A stretch of 64,000 nucleotides of DNA from contig JAGZSY010000021.1 of the NCBI GenBank assembly GCA_018380885.1, positions 1 through 64,000 of the forward strand, written 5' to 3'. The stretch's first letter is position 1. Every line of letters starts with the position of its first letter. This document shows positions 1 through 7,929 of the stretch, piece by piece. The notes under the pieces are model-generated. The model was not told where the DNA came from. It did not search any database and was given only the letters and a program-made list of their open reading frames with translations. This DNA comes from Enterocloster asparagiformis. GTDB taxonomy: Bacteria; Bacillota; Clostridia; Lachnospirales; Lachnospiraceae. A program made the position numbers and the translations under genes.

Positions 1-471
1 CAGGGAGGCCAGCCGGGCCGCCCGGTCCAGCCAGGAGCCTATCCCCAGGGAGGCCAGCCCGGTCAGCCGATGCAACCCGGCCAGCCCTCCCCCTATCAGC
101 AGCAGGGCTACAACCAGCAGGGGTACAACCAGAACCGCTACCAGCCCTCCAACGGCTACAACCAGCAGGGCTACAATCAGGGGCCTCAGTATCAGACGGA
201 GATCAAGCCTGCGCCCAACGGCATGGCCACAGCTTCCCTGGTGATGGGCATCCTTTCCCTGGTGTGCTGCTGGTGCGGCTACGTGGGCATCGCCTTCGGT
301 TCCCTGGGTATCATTTTCGCCCTGCTGTCCAAGCGGGATGAGTCTATGAGCGGACAGGCAAAAACCGGCCTGACGCTGTCCATTATCGGCCTGGCGCTGG
401 CAGTGGTGGCGATTGTTCTGTTACTGCTTATGAACGCCTCCGAGCTTGTAACGGAGGTGATCGGATCATGA
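1..471 (+). CDS. DUF4190-type membrane protein, 5' end cut by window
   Basis: The reading frame is open from base 1, so the true start lies upstream; the first visible ATG is at 70. The visible N-terminal part is low complexity, rich in Gln, Gly, Pro, Asn and Tyr, with repeats of the type QQGYNQ. About residues 50-130 after the ATG hold two hydrophobic segments separated by a short polar linker (KRDESMSGQAKTG), the pattern of DUF4190 proteins. It is probably an integral membrane protein with a long disordered cytoplasmic tail. It ends in an ATGA overlap with the DUF975 gene, so the two are translationally coupled. Function is unknown; the domain call is by pattern only. Confidence 0.75.
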   Translation, partial: QGGQPGRPVQPGAYPQGGQPGQPMQPGQPSPYQQQGYNQQGYNQNRYQPSNGYNQQGYNQGPQYQTEIKPAPNGMATASLVMGILSLVCCWCGYVGIAFGSLGIIFALLSKRDESMSGQAKTGLTLSIIGLALAVVAIVLLLLMNASELVTEVIGS

Positions 472-1292
472 AGAAAGCAGCTGTATACCGCGCGCAGGCG
501 CGAAACTCCCTGCATGGCCGGTACGGCAATTTGGTCCTGGCCAGGGTTTTAGGACTTTTGATGGTACTCGTGGCGTCTGTCATAATAGTGGTCATGCTGA
601 TGTACACTGTGGTTTTCACAGGGGCCTCCCTATACGGCCGCTTTGGCGGAGGAATCCCCTTCAGCGTGGTGCTGATGTCCATTATGATCGCGCTGCTGTT
701 CCTGCTGCTGATGGCAACGGAAGTGCTGCTGGAGGGCGGCAATCTGAAGATGGCCCACAAGGTATTCCGCGGCCAGGAGACCAAGCTGGGGGATATGTTT
801 TACGGCTTCAGGAAAAAAGCGCCCTGGCGTATCCTGGGGATCGGCATTGTCACCGGCCTGATCCAGCTGGTGTTCATGATTCCCTATTTTGTGTGCAGCA
901 TCCGGGTCAGACTGAACTGGACCATGACCGGCACTGTGCTGCTGGTGCTGTCCTGGCTGCTGTTCCTGGCAGCCTCCGTGGCCATTTCCCTGTTCCTGGG
1001 CCTGGCGCTCTACGTGATGATCGACTGCCCGGACCTGGGGGCCATGGCCTGCCTGCGCGCCAGCGTAAAGCTTACCAAAAGGCGCAGGTGGCAGCTGTTC
1101 TGTTTCCACCTGAGCTTTATCGGCTGGCACATCCTGGGGCAGCTCTCCTACGGAATCGGAATGCTCTGGATTATGCCCTACATCCAGTGCGCCACCTTCG
1201 GCGTCTACCAGGATTTAAAAGCTGAGAAGGAACAGCTGGGAATCAGATGGCGCCCCGATCCCGCCGCAGAAAATCATACCGCCGCTTCTTAA
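468..1292 (+). CDS. DUF975 family integral membrane protein
   Basis: This 274-residue protein starts at an ATG overlapping the previous stop (ATGA), with the SD GGAGGTGAT just upstream. It has an N-terminal amphipathic stretch (ARNSLHGRYGN) followed by about five or six hydrophobic segments, and a charged conserved patch between them (FRGQETKLGDMFYGF), as in DUF975 proteins, which are polytopic membrane proteins of unknown function in Firmicutes. Coupling to the DUF4190 gene suggests they work as a pair in the membrane. No catalytic motif is visible. Confidence 0.8.
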   Translation: MKKAAVYRAQARNSLHGRYGNLVLARVLGLLMVLVASVIIVVMLMYTVVFTGASLYGRFGGGIPFSVVLMSIMIALLFLLLMATEVLLEGGNLKMAHKVFRGQETKLGDMFYGFRKKAPWRILGIGIVTGLIQLVFMIPYFVCSIRVRLNWTMTGTVLLVLSWLLFLAASVAISLFLGLALYVMIDCPDLGAMACLRASVKLTKRRRWQLFCFHLSFIGWHILGQLSYGIGMLWIMPYIQCATFGVYQDLKAEKEQLGIRWRPDPAAENHTAAS

Positions 1293-1345
1293 ATGCGTCC
1301 CATCCTCATATAGTACAGTGAGGAAGTATTTGAGGGCGTGGGTTT

Positions 1346-1606
1346 ATGCGAATCAGCGAGCTGAAACAGAAGGAAGTAATCAACGTAAAGGACTGTAAAC
1401 GTCTCGGATTTGTGGGGGACGTGGATTTTGACATGAAAACCGGCTGTATGCTGGCGATTATTGTCCCGGGACCGGGCTGCATCTGCGGCTTTCTGGGCCG
1501 GGAAAAAGAATACATCATCCCCTTCTGCGACATATGCCAGGTAGGGGATGATATTATATTGGTGGATGTGAAGCCCAAGGAGGTGTCCGAGTCGATCAAG
1601 TGCTAA
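1346..1606 (+). CDS. YlmC/YmxH family sporulation-associated protein (PRC-barrel-like)
   Basis: The 86-residue protein fits the YlmC/YmxH family: MRISELKQKEVINV at the start, then a beta-rich PRC-barrel-like body containing GDVDFD, a PGPGCICGFLGR turn and EYIIPFCDICQVGDDIILVD. In Bacillus and clostridia these small proteins are linked to sporulation, but their biochemical role is not established. The ATG at 1346 follows a GAGGGCG stretch. It is cytoplasmic, with no signal or membrane segment. The family call is fairly secure from the N-terminal motif and length; the role is inferred from relatives. Confidence 0.82.
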   Translation: MRISELKQKEVINVKDCKRLGFVGDVDFDMKTGCMLAIIVPGPGCICGFLGREKEYIIPFCDICQVGDDIILVDVKPKEVSESIKC

Positions 1607-1763
1607 GCGCATTTGAAGGTTCGCTCGCGCCGCGGGCCGGGCGCGTTTTCCAGGCGCGCTCTAATACAATCTTAATGCGGCAGATTTGAATCCATATGGA
1701 ATCTTTAACAGCTTCGGGCTATGATGGAGTTATAAAAGAAAGGATCAAAAGGAGGTCTGTCGT

Positions 1764-1865
1764 ATGAAGCATAAGATTGTCATCCGCGAAATCAAGGAGC
1801 TTGTGATTATGAGCCTGGTGATCATGGCGGCGGTGGGAATCCGCTATGCAATATGGCTGGTATAA
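1764..1865 (+). CDS. Small 33-residue predicted membrane peptide
   Basis: A short frame starts at ATG 1764, seven bases after a strong SD (AAAGGAGG, 1749-1756). It encodes a charged N-terminus (MKHKIVIREIKE) followed by about 19 mostly hydrophobic residues (LVIMSLVIMAAVGIRYAIW), so it could be a single-span membrane microprotein. It ends two bases before the 3' end of the convergent polymerase gene. The good SD and the amphipathic-then-hydrophobic pattern argue that it is real. No homologue is recognised and no function is proposed. Confidence 0.5.
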   Translation: MKHKIVIREIKELVIMSLVIMAAVGIRYAIWLV

Positions 1866-1866
1866 A

Positions 1867-3111
1867 TCAGAGAGCAGGGCGGTCCGGCGGTCTCCCGATG
1901 GAAAGAGAGGGAGGCTTTTCGGGCCGCCCATTTAAAAAACATCCCCGGGTCACGGCCTGGGAGCCATAGGCGGCGCGGATCTGGTCAAGAGCCAGTTCCA
2001 GCCGCCTTAATTTTTCCTCGCGCCCCGGGGAGAAGAGCGTGAGCTGGCTGTACTCCTCCCGCGCCACCCGGCTGGTGTGGACGCCCAGCTTTCGCAGCGG
2101 CGTCCCGTCCCAGCAGCGCGTCAGGAGACGGCAGGCGGTTTGGTAGATGGGTTCCGTGAGGTCCGTAGGGCGGGTCAGGGTTTCCTGGCAGGAGCAGCGG
2201 CTGAAATTGCAATCCACCAGGGACAGGCTGACACAGGAAATCTTCGCCTGGTCGGCGCGGATCCGGGCGCTGACCGTCTCGCTCAAAAAGAGCAGGAACT
2301 GCCGGGCCTGCGAGGCGAGGGCCACGTCCATCGGCATGGTCATGCTGTTGCCGAACCCCTTGTTCCGGTCCAGAGGGATCAGATAGGGGGAAGTGTCCAG
2401 GCCGTTGGCGTACTCCCAGAGGACCAGGCCCTGATGCTTCAGATGGGCGCTCAGCAGCCCTCTGTCGGTCCGGGCCAGCTCCCCGATGGTGTGAATGCCC
2501 AGGTTTTGCAGCTTGCGCTGGGAGGCCGGACCGGCGAAGAACAGGGCGGAGACGGGCAAAGGCCACATTTTTACCGGAATCTCTTCGGGGAACAGCGTGT
2601 GGCATTTGTCCGGCTTGCGAAAGTCGGAGGCCATTTTCGCCAGCAGCTTGTTGGAGGAGATGCCGATGTTGACGGTGAATCCCAGCTCCTCCCGCACCCG
2701 GCTGCGGATGGTCTCCGCCGCGGCCAGGGGAGAGCCGAACAGACGGAGGGTCCGGCTCATGTCCACAAAGGCCTCGTCGATGCTGTACTGGAACACGTCC
2801 GGAGAAAACTGGGAGAGCAGGTCCATGAGGGCTTGGCTGCACTGGGCGTAGAGGCCATAGTCCGGGGGCAGCACCAGGAGCCCGGGAGCCCGCCGGCGGG
2901 CCAGCGCCAGGGGCTCGCCGGTGTGGATGCCCAGGGCCTTGGCGGGCAGGCTTTTGGCTAAGACGATGCCGTGCCGGGAATTTTCGTCCCCGCCGATGAC
3001 CGACGGGATTTGGCGGATATCCCGCCGGACTCCGTCCACCAGGCGCTCCCGGGCCGCGGTCCAGCTCAGGTAAGCGCTGTTTACATCGATGTGGAAATAG
3101 ACGGCGCTCAT
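1867..3111 (-). CDS. Y-family DNA polymerase (DinB/UvrX-like), SOS-controlled
   Basis: A 414-residue translesion polymerase. Motif I, YFHIDVNSAYLSW, carries the first catalytic Asp (about residue 8), and YSIDEAFVDMSRT carries the second catalytic acidic pair (about 112-113). NIGISSNKLLAKMASDFRKP is the typical palm/thumb signature, a helix-hairpin-helix stretch follows (LQNLGIHTIGELA), and QLTLF near residue 356 is a beta-clamp binding motif. I choose the ATG at 3111 because it overlaps the upstream stop as ATGA; an in-frame start at 3129 would lie inside that gene. It is second in a two-gene operon behind a LexA box. It could be called Pol IV or a UvrX/YqjW-type polymerase; sequence alone does not settle which. 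Confidence 0.9.
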   Translation of the reverse strand: MSAVYFHIDVNSAYLSWTAARERLVDGVRRDIRQIPSVIGGDENSRHGIVLAKSLPAKALGIHTGEPLALARRRAPGLLVLPPDYGLYAQCSQALMDLLSQFSPDVFQYSIDEAFVDMSRTLRLFGSPLAAAETIRSRVREELGFTVNIGISSNKLLAKMASDFRKPDKCHTLFPEEIPVKMWPLPVSALFFAGPASQRKLQNLGIHTIGELARTDRGLLSAHLKHQGLVLWEYANGLDTSPYLIPLDRNKGFGNSMTMPMDVALASQARQFLLFLSETVSARIRADQAKISCVSLSLVDCNFSRCSCQETLTRPTDLTEPIYQTACRLLTRCWDGTPLRKLGVHTSRVAREEYSQLTLFSPGREEKLRRLELALDQIRAAYGSQAVTRGCFLNGRPEKPPSLSIGRPPDRPAL

Positions 3112-3383
3112 AGGACGCGGTACAGGCACCAGCGATGCAGGGAAATGTGATAGCGCAGCTCTGCCAGATGGCTGCGCTCCTCCGAGCCGATGCGGCAGAT
3201 GTAGGAGATCATGGGCTGGCCCGCGGGCCGTATCTCCTTGTCCGAGAGAATTTGCAGGACGGAAAATATCTGCATGGTGTGATTTTCCTCCAGGCGGAGC
3301 CGGTATGGCCGCAGTCTGCCGTCCGCCCCGCAGGAGGAAATCACATCCACGGGCATGTTGAGAATGGGATTGAGTTGTTCCAT
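3108..3383 (-). CDS. Small unknown protein coupled to the SOS polymerase
   Basis: First gene of the SOS operon. From ATG 3383 it is 91 residues; an upstream ATG at 3404 would add seven but has no SD, whereas 3383 follows AAAGGA at a somewhat long spacing of about 12. The product is soluble, mixed alpha/beta, with MPVDVISSCGADGRLRPYRL near the N-terminus and RSHLAELRYHISLHRWCLYR at the C-terminus. The stop overlaps the polymerase ATG, so the two are made together. Bacillus Y-family genes are often paired with the small YolD protein; this one occupies the same position but I cannot recognise YolD sequence in it. It may be an accessory or regulator of the polymerase, which is inference from position only. 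Confidence 0.7.
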   Translation of the reverse strand: MEQLNPILNMPVDVISSCGADGRLRPYRLRLEENHTMQIFSVLQILSDKEIRPAGQPMISYICRIGSEERSHLAELRYHISLHRWCLYRVL

Positions 3384-3422
3384 AAGGGCTGATTTTCCTT
3401 TCATGTGTGATTGCTTAAATAC

Positions 3423-3451
3423 ATTGTACAGAACACATGTTCGAAAAACAA
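3423..3451 (-). promoter_or_regulatory. Promoter with embedded LexA (SOS) operator
   Basis: Read on the minus strand, TTGTTT (3451-3446) and TACAAT (3428-3423) are separated by 17 bases. The spacer contains GAACACATGTTC on the plus strand (3431-3442), a perfect match to the Gram-positive LexA core GAAC-N4-GTTC. The operator sits between -35 and -10, where LexA binding would block RNA polymerase. It faces the small protein plus polymerase operon. Confidence 0.8.
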
Positions 3452-3554
3452 GAGGGAAAAATTGGCAAGTATTAATAAAAAAACAAGAAAATTTCTTTAT
3501 TATTTTCCGAAATTACGATATGATAGTGGGGAGGCTAATTGGAAGGAGACAAAT

Positions 3555-4853
3555 ATGAACGTTTTGAAGTCGATTAGAGCACATGAGCCCCTTTCCAGAA
3601 ATGCCAGGTTTGCCCTGCTGACTCTGGTTCCCATCTATTTTATCGTGGCCGGACTGGTGATTCAGCCGGTGAGCGAGATCGTTCCCGGCATCATCAACAT
3701 TTTCCGGGAGCCGGACTTTCTGATTACGGACTACTTTCTGGTGGGCGGCATCGGAGCCGCGCTGATCAACGCGGGGATTTTGACGCTGATCAGCATTGGA
3801 ATCATCTATTATCTCGGCAAGGAGATGGATGGACATACCATCACCTCCTGCTGCCTGATGTTTGGATTTTCGCTGTTTGGAAAAAATCTGTTGAATATCT
3901 GGACAATTCTGTTCGGCGTATACCTCTACGCCCGCTACCACAAAACGGCGCCTTCGCGCTATATTTACATCGGACTTTACGGGACAAGCCTTTCGCCCAT
4001 CATCACCCAGGTGATGCAGATCGAGACCCTGGCCGTGCCTCTGCGCTTTGTCATGTGTCTGGTGGTGGGAACCGTTATCGGTTTCGTGCTGCCGCCGCTG
4101 TCCACCCACGTCCACTACGCCCACAAGGGATATTCCCTCTACAATGTGGGCTTTGCCTCCGGAATCATCGCCACGGTGATCGTCTCCATGCTGAAGTCCT
4201 TCGGCATCGAGACCAAGGCCAGACAGATTTGGGCTACCGGATACGACCGCCTGTTTTTGGTGCTGTTAGGCATCCTGTTCGGGGGCATGATTCTGGCCGG
4301 AGCGCTGGCGCGGGGGCCGGAGATTTGGGCCTCCTACCGCCGGATTTTGCGAACCTCTGGCGTGTCGGGCACCGACTATCTGGCGGACGAGGGCGGAGCT
4401 TCCACCATCTTTAACATGGGGGTGAACGGAATATTTGCCACCCTGTTTGTGCTGGCGGTGGGCGGGTCCTTAAACGGCCCCACCATCGGCGGAATCTTCA
4501 CCATCGTGGGCTTCAGCGCCACGGGAAAGCACCTGCGCAATATCGCGCCCATCATGATGGGCGTGGTGCTGGCCAGCATGACAAAATACTGGAATATTTC
4601 CGATCCGTCCCCCATGCTGGCGCTGCTGTTCTCCACCACCCTGGCGCCCATTGCCGGTGAGTTCGGCATCGTGGCCGGTCTGGTGGCCGGATACCTTCAC
4701 TCCTCCGTGGCCCTGAACGTGGGTATTATCTACGGAGGGATGAATCTGTACAACAACGGTTTTGCCGGCGGTATCGTAGCCATCTTCATGGTGCCGGTGA
4801 TCCAGTCCGTGCGCGACCGGAGAGCACGCGCCCGGGGCGGAATTTCGCTGTAA
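3555..4853 (+). CDS. DUF1576 family polytopic membrane protein
   Basis: A 432-residue, very hydrophobic protein with about ten or more membrane segments, matching the DUF1576 pattern, including repeated Gly-rich stretches such as GGSLNGPTIGGIFTIVGFSATGKH and a C-terminal VGIIYGGMNLYNNGFAGGIVA. The overall two-part look, with similar Gly-rich loops in each half, suggests an inverted-repeat transporter or channel; no substrate can be read. The ATG at 3555 follows GGAAGGAG, so the longer in-frame version from 3411 is rejected. A weak promoter (TTTATT at 3496, TATGAT at 3519, spacer 17) precedes it. It is divergent from the SOS operon and shares that intergenic space. Confidence 0.8.
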   Translation: MNVLKSIRAHEPLSRNARFALLTLVPIYFIVAGLVIQPVSEIVPGIINIFREPDFLITDYFLVGGIGAALINAGILTLISIGIIYYLGKEMDGHTITSCCLMFGFSLFGKNLLNIWTILFGVYLYARYHKTAPSRYIYIGLYGTSLSPIITQVMQIETLAVPLRFVMCLVVGTVIGFVLPPLSTHVHYAHKGYSLYNVGFASGIIATVIVSMLKSFGIETKARQIWATGYDRLFLVLLGILFGGMILAGALARGPEIWASYRRILRTSGVSGTDYLADEGGASTIFNMGVNGIFATLFVLAVGGSLNGPTIGGIFTIVGFSATGKHLRNIAPIMMGVVLASMTKYWNISDPSPMLALLFSTTLAPIAGEFGIVAGLVAGYLHSSVALNVGIIYGGMNLYNNGFAGGIVAIFMVPVIQSVRDRRARARGGISL

Positions 4854-4908
4854 CAATGCGGCGCGGCTTTTGGCCGGAAATGAACTGGAAATTGAATGTA
4901 TGACGCTT

Positions 4909-4932
4909 CGCAGCCGCCGCCGGGCGGCTGCG
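4909..4932. other. Perfect 10-bp GC-rich hairpin in the DUF1576/MATE gap
   Basis: CGCAGCCGCC and GGCGGCTGCG flank the tetraloop GCCG. There is no T-run after it, so it is not a clear intrinsic terminator. The rest of this 217-base gap shows no clear promoter. Confidence 0.5.
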
Positions 4933-5070
4933 GTACGGGCATTTGGAATCCGCGGGTTTAGGCCTTTGTATCTGCGGACTTCGGATGCCCTTTTGCGTGG
5001 CCAAACATATGGGGAAGCGGTGGAGAGGGCTCCCGCACCCATATAAAATGTAACGATTTGGAGGTATCGG

Positions 5071-6372
5071 ATGGAACAGAAGGTGGGAAAGACGTTTGGA
5101 AAATATGTGGCGCTCAATGTGATGGGCGCCCTGGGGCTGTCCTGCTATATTTTGGCGGACACCTATTTTGTGGCGGCAGGAGCGGGGGCCCAGGGGCTGG
5201 CGGCTCTGAATCTGGCGATCCCGGTGTACAGCTTTATCAACGGCCTGGGGCTGATGGCGGGCATGGGCGGAGCCACGGCCTACGCCATTGCAGGCGGTCA
5301 GGGGGACCACAAGAGGAGGAGGACGGTCTTTACCCAGGTGGCCTGCATGGTTCTGGCCATATCCCTGCTGTTTTCCCTGGGCGGGCTTTTTTTCGCCGTC
5401 CCACTGTCCGCCGCTCTGGGAGCGGACAGCCAGGTGCTGGAGAAAACGTCGGTGTACCTGCGGATTCTCATGATATTTGCGCCTATGTTCATGTTTAACA
5501 ATCTGCTGGTCTGCTTTGTGCGCAACGACGGCAATCCCAGGCTGTCCATGGCGGCCATGGTGCTGGGAAGCTTGTCCAACATTGTGCTGGACTACGTGTT
5601 CATCATGATATTTCACTGGGGAATGTTCGGAGCCGCTGTGGCCACGGGGATCGCCCCGATTGTGAGCATGCTGATCCTGAGCAGGCATCTGCGGAGTAAA
5701 GCGTGCGGCTTCGGGCTGCGCCGCGGCCGTTTCAAGCCGCGGCTGATGGGAGATTGCGCGGCCCTGGGCCTGTCCTCCCTGATTGTGGAGGTGTCCGCCG
5801 GCGTGGTGATGATCGTGTTCAACGGCCTGGCGGCAGCGGCGGCGGGAAACACGGGCATTGCGGCCTACGGCGTGCTGGCGAACCTGGCGTTGGTGATCAC
5901 CTCCATTTTCACGGGGATCGGCCAGGGAATCCAGCCCATTTTAAGCCGGTATTACGGCCAGGGAAATAAAACGGCCATGAACCAGGTCTACGGCCTGGCG
6001 GTGGCCGTCTCCGCTCTGTTCGCCCTGGGGATCTACGCTGTCTGCGCCGTGTTTGCCCACCCGGTGGCGGGGGCGTTCAACCGCCAGGGGGATCCGGTGC
6101 TGGAGGCCATTGCGGTGCGGGGGCTGAGAATCTATTTTACCGGTTTTCTCTTTGCCGGGATCAATGTGGTGACCGCGGCGTTTTTCAGCGCGGTTTCACA
6201 GCCGGGCCGGTCCTTCGCAGTGTCCGTGCTGCGCGGCTTTGTGGTGATTCTGCCCATGGCGTTTATCCTGTCCGCCGCCCTGGGGCTGGATGGCGTGTGG
6301 CTTTCCATGCCCGCGTCGGAATTGGTGGTGGCGGCGTTCTGCCTGGTTTTGTATGTGAGGGGAAAGCGATAG
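5071..6372 (+). CDS. MATE family multidrug/Na+ efflux transporter
   Basis: A 433-residue protein with about twelve membrane segments in two similar halves. It opens with GKTFGKYVALNVMGALGLSCYILADTYFVA, the first-helix pattern of MATE exporters, followed by GLAALNLAIPVYSFINGLGLMAGMGGATAYAI, which resembles the conserved second-helix region. Residues 270-290 (IFTGIGQGIQPILSRYYGQG) are the equivalent in the second half. Members export cationic drugs or metabolites in exchange for Na+ or H+. The start at 5071 has GGAGG eleven bases upstream. It stands alone, with a strong hairpin after it. Substrate is unknown. Confidence 0.88.
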   Translation: MEQKVGKTFGKYVALNVMGALGLSCYILADTYFVAAGAGAQGLAALNLAIPVYSFINGLGLMAGMGGATAYAIAGGQGDHKRRRTVFTQVACMVLAISLLFSLGGLFFAVPLSAALGADSQVLEKTSVYLRILMIFAPMFMFNNLLVCFVRNDGNPRLSMAAMVLGSLSNIVLDYVFIMIFHWGMFGAAVATGIAPIVSMLILSRHLRSKACGFGLRRGRFKPRLMGDCAALGLSSLIVEVSAGVVMIVFNGLAAAAAGNTGIAAYGVLANLALVITSIFTGIGQGIQPILSRYYGQGNKTAMNQVYGLAVAVSALFALGIYAVCAVFAHPVAGAFNRQGDPVLEAIAVRGLRIYFTGFLFAGINVVTAAFFSAVSQPGRSFAVSVLRGFVVILPMAFILSAALGLDGVWLSMPASELVVAAFCLVLYVRGKR

Positions 6373-6738
6373 GCCTTGAGGAAAAAGAAAAAGGCGCCCC
6401 GGGGGCCCCTTAAACGGAGGAGTGGCCGCCGGGATGCACGCCCGGCGGCCGGTTTGTGAGAAAAAGTTGTATGAAAAGCATTCGCTTTAACGCTTTCTAA
6501 TATAAGCCGGAAATGTGATCAATTTGTGGGGAAATTATGAAAAATTTGTGAAGAGGCTGAAAAAAAGGCTTGACGGGGCAAAGCCATGTGCGATATACTG
6601 TCAACGCAAAGGGAATGAGGTTCTCCCGTGGCGTTTGCCAGAACCGCTTGTATGGTAGATTATGAGCTGATGACTTCTGTGATGATTTTGATCGCAGGGG
6701 CATTGGCTTTTTTTGATGCCCTGCGGAAAGGAGAGAGT
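6373..6738 (+). other. Gap with hairpins and a promoter
   Basis: This 366-base gap has a GC-rich hairpin (GGCCGCCGGG at 6424-6433 with CCCGGCGGCC at 6441-6450) that could terminate the MATE transcript, although no long T-run follows. A promoter at 6570-6599 feeds the next gene. An in-frame extension of the antiporter to 6628 has no SD and is not counted as coding. Confidence 0.55.
6570..6599 (+). promoter_or_regulatory. SigA-type promoter for the antiporter gene
   Basis: TTGACG (6570-6575) and TATACT (6594-6599) are spaced by 18 bases. The leader to the ATG at 6739 is about 130 bases. Confidence 0.6.
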
Positions 6739-7923
6739 ATGTTATTAAGTCTTGCGATGATTTTTTTGTGCGGAATGGGAATGGGGGCCATATTCAGGCG
6801 CCTGAACCTGCCGCAGCTTCTGGGCATGCTGCTCACAGGGATTTTGCTGGGGCCATACGGGCTGAATTTGCTGGACGGGTCCATCCTGTCCATCTCGGCG
6901 GACCTGCGGCAGATCGCGCTGATCATGATTCTCACCAGGGCTGGTCTGAATCTGGACGTGAAGGATTTAAAGAAGGTGGGAAGGGCGGCGGTTCTGATGT
7001 GCTTTGTGCCGGCCTCCTTTGAGATTTTGGGTATGCTGGTGCTGGCGCCGCGGATTTTGGGCATCAGCCTGCTGGACGCGGCGATCATGGGCGCGGTGGC
7101 CGCGGCCGTGTCCCCGGCGGTGATTGTGCCGAAGATGCTCAAGCTGATGGAGGAGCGGCGCGGCACTGGGGAGAGCATACCGCAGATGATCATGGCCGGC
7201 GCATCGGTGGACGACGTGTTTGTGATCGTGCTGTTCACGTCCTTCACCGGACTGGCAGGGGGAGGGAGCGCCTCCGCCCTTGATCTGCTCAGGATTCCCA
7301 CCTCCATCGCCCTGGGGCTGGCCGGCGGCGCGGTCTGCGGCGGTCTGCTGGCCTTTCTCTTCGGGCGGATTCACATGCGCGACAGCGCCAAGGTGATCAT
7401 CATTCTGAGCATCTCATTTTTGCTGGTGACGCTGGAGCACTCCCTCAGCGGAGCGGTGGGTTTTTCAGGTCTGCTGGCGGTTATGGCCGTGGGCATCACC
7501 CTGCAGAGGCGCAGGGGGGAGGCGGCGGCCCGCCTGTCCGCCAAATACTCCAAACTGTGGGTGGCGGCGGAACTGCTGCTGTTTGTGCTGGTGGGCGCCA
7601 CGGTGGATGTGGGCTACGCCCTGGCCTCAGGCGCGGCAGCGGCGCTTTTGATCCTTGGCGCGTTGGTGTTTCGTATGGCGGGCGTGCTTTTGTGCCTGGC
7701 CGGAACCAGCCTGGATACCGGGGAACGGCTGTTCTGCATGATCGCCTACATGCCCAAGGCTACGGTCCAGGCTGCCATCGGGGCGATCCCGCTGTCCATG
7801 GGCCTGCCCTGCGGGCAGATCGTACTCACGGTGGCGGTGCTCTCCATCCTGATCACCGCGCCCCTGGGCTCGTTTCTCATCGACAGGACCAACCGGAAGC
7901 TGTTAAAGCCTCAGCAGGATTAG
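6739..7923 (+). CDS. Cation:proton antiporter (CPA superfamily)
   Basis: A 394-residue protein with about eleven or twelve membrane segments. The N-terminal GAIFRRLNLPQLLGMLLTGILLGPYGL is the conserved CPA-type first helices; LILTRAGLNLD is a CPA1-type motif; GASVDDVFVIVLFTSF carries an acidic pair at the position of the ion-binding Asp residues in NhaP/Kef-like antiporters. There is no C-terminal TrkA-N or USP domain. It should exchange Na+ or K+ for H+ at the inner membrane. I place the start at 6739 because AAAGGAGAG lies just upstream; an in-frame start at 6628 lacks an SD. Confidence 0.85.
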   Translation: MLLSLAMIFLCGMGMGAIFRRLNLPQLLGMLLTGILLGPYGLNLLDGSILSISADLRQIALIMILTRAGLNLDVKDLKKVGRAAVLMCFVPASFEILGMLVLAPRILGISLLDAAIMGAVAAAVSPAVIVPKMLKLMEERRGTGESIPQMIMAGASVDDVFVIVLFTSFTGLAGGGSASALDLLRIPTSIALGLAGGAVCGGLLAFLFGRIHMRDSAKVIIILSISFLLVTLEHSLSGAVGFSGLLAVMAVGITLQRRRGEAAARLSAKYSKLWVAAELLLFVLVGATVDVGYALASGAAAALLILGALVFRMAGVLLCLAGTSLDTGERLFCMIAYMPKATVQAAIGAIPLSMGLPCGQIVLTVAVLSILITAPLGSFLIDRTNRKLLKPQQD

Positions 7924-7929
7924 CGGGCC

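Noticed and set aside
3411..3554. Longer DUF1576 start overlapping the SOS promoter
   Set aside because: Extension is Lys/Asn-rich with no SD, unlike the family N-terminus; ATG 3555 has GGAAGGAG.
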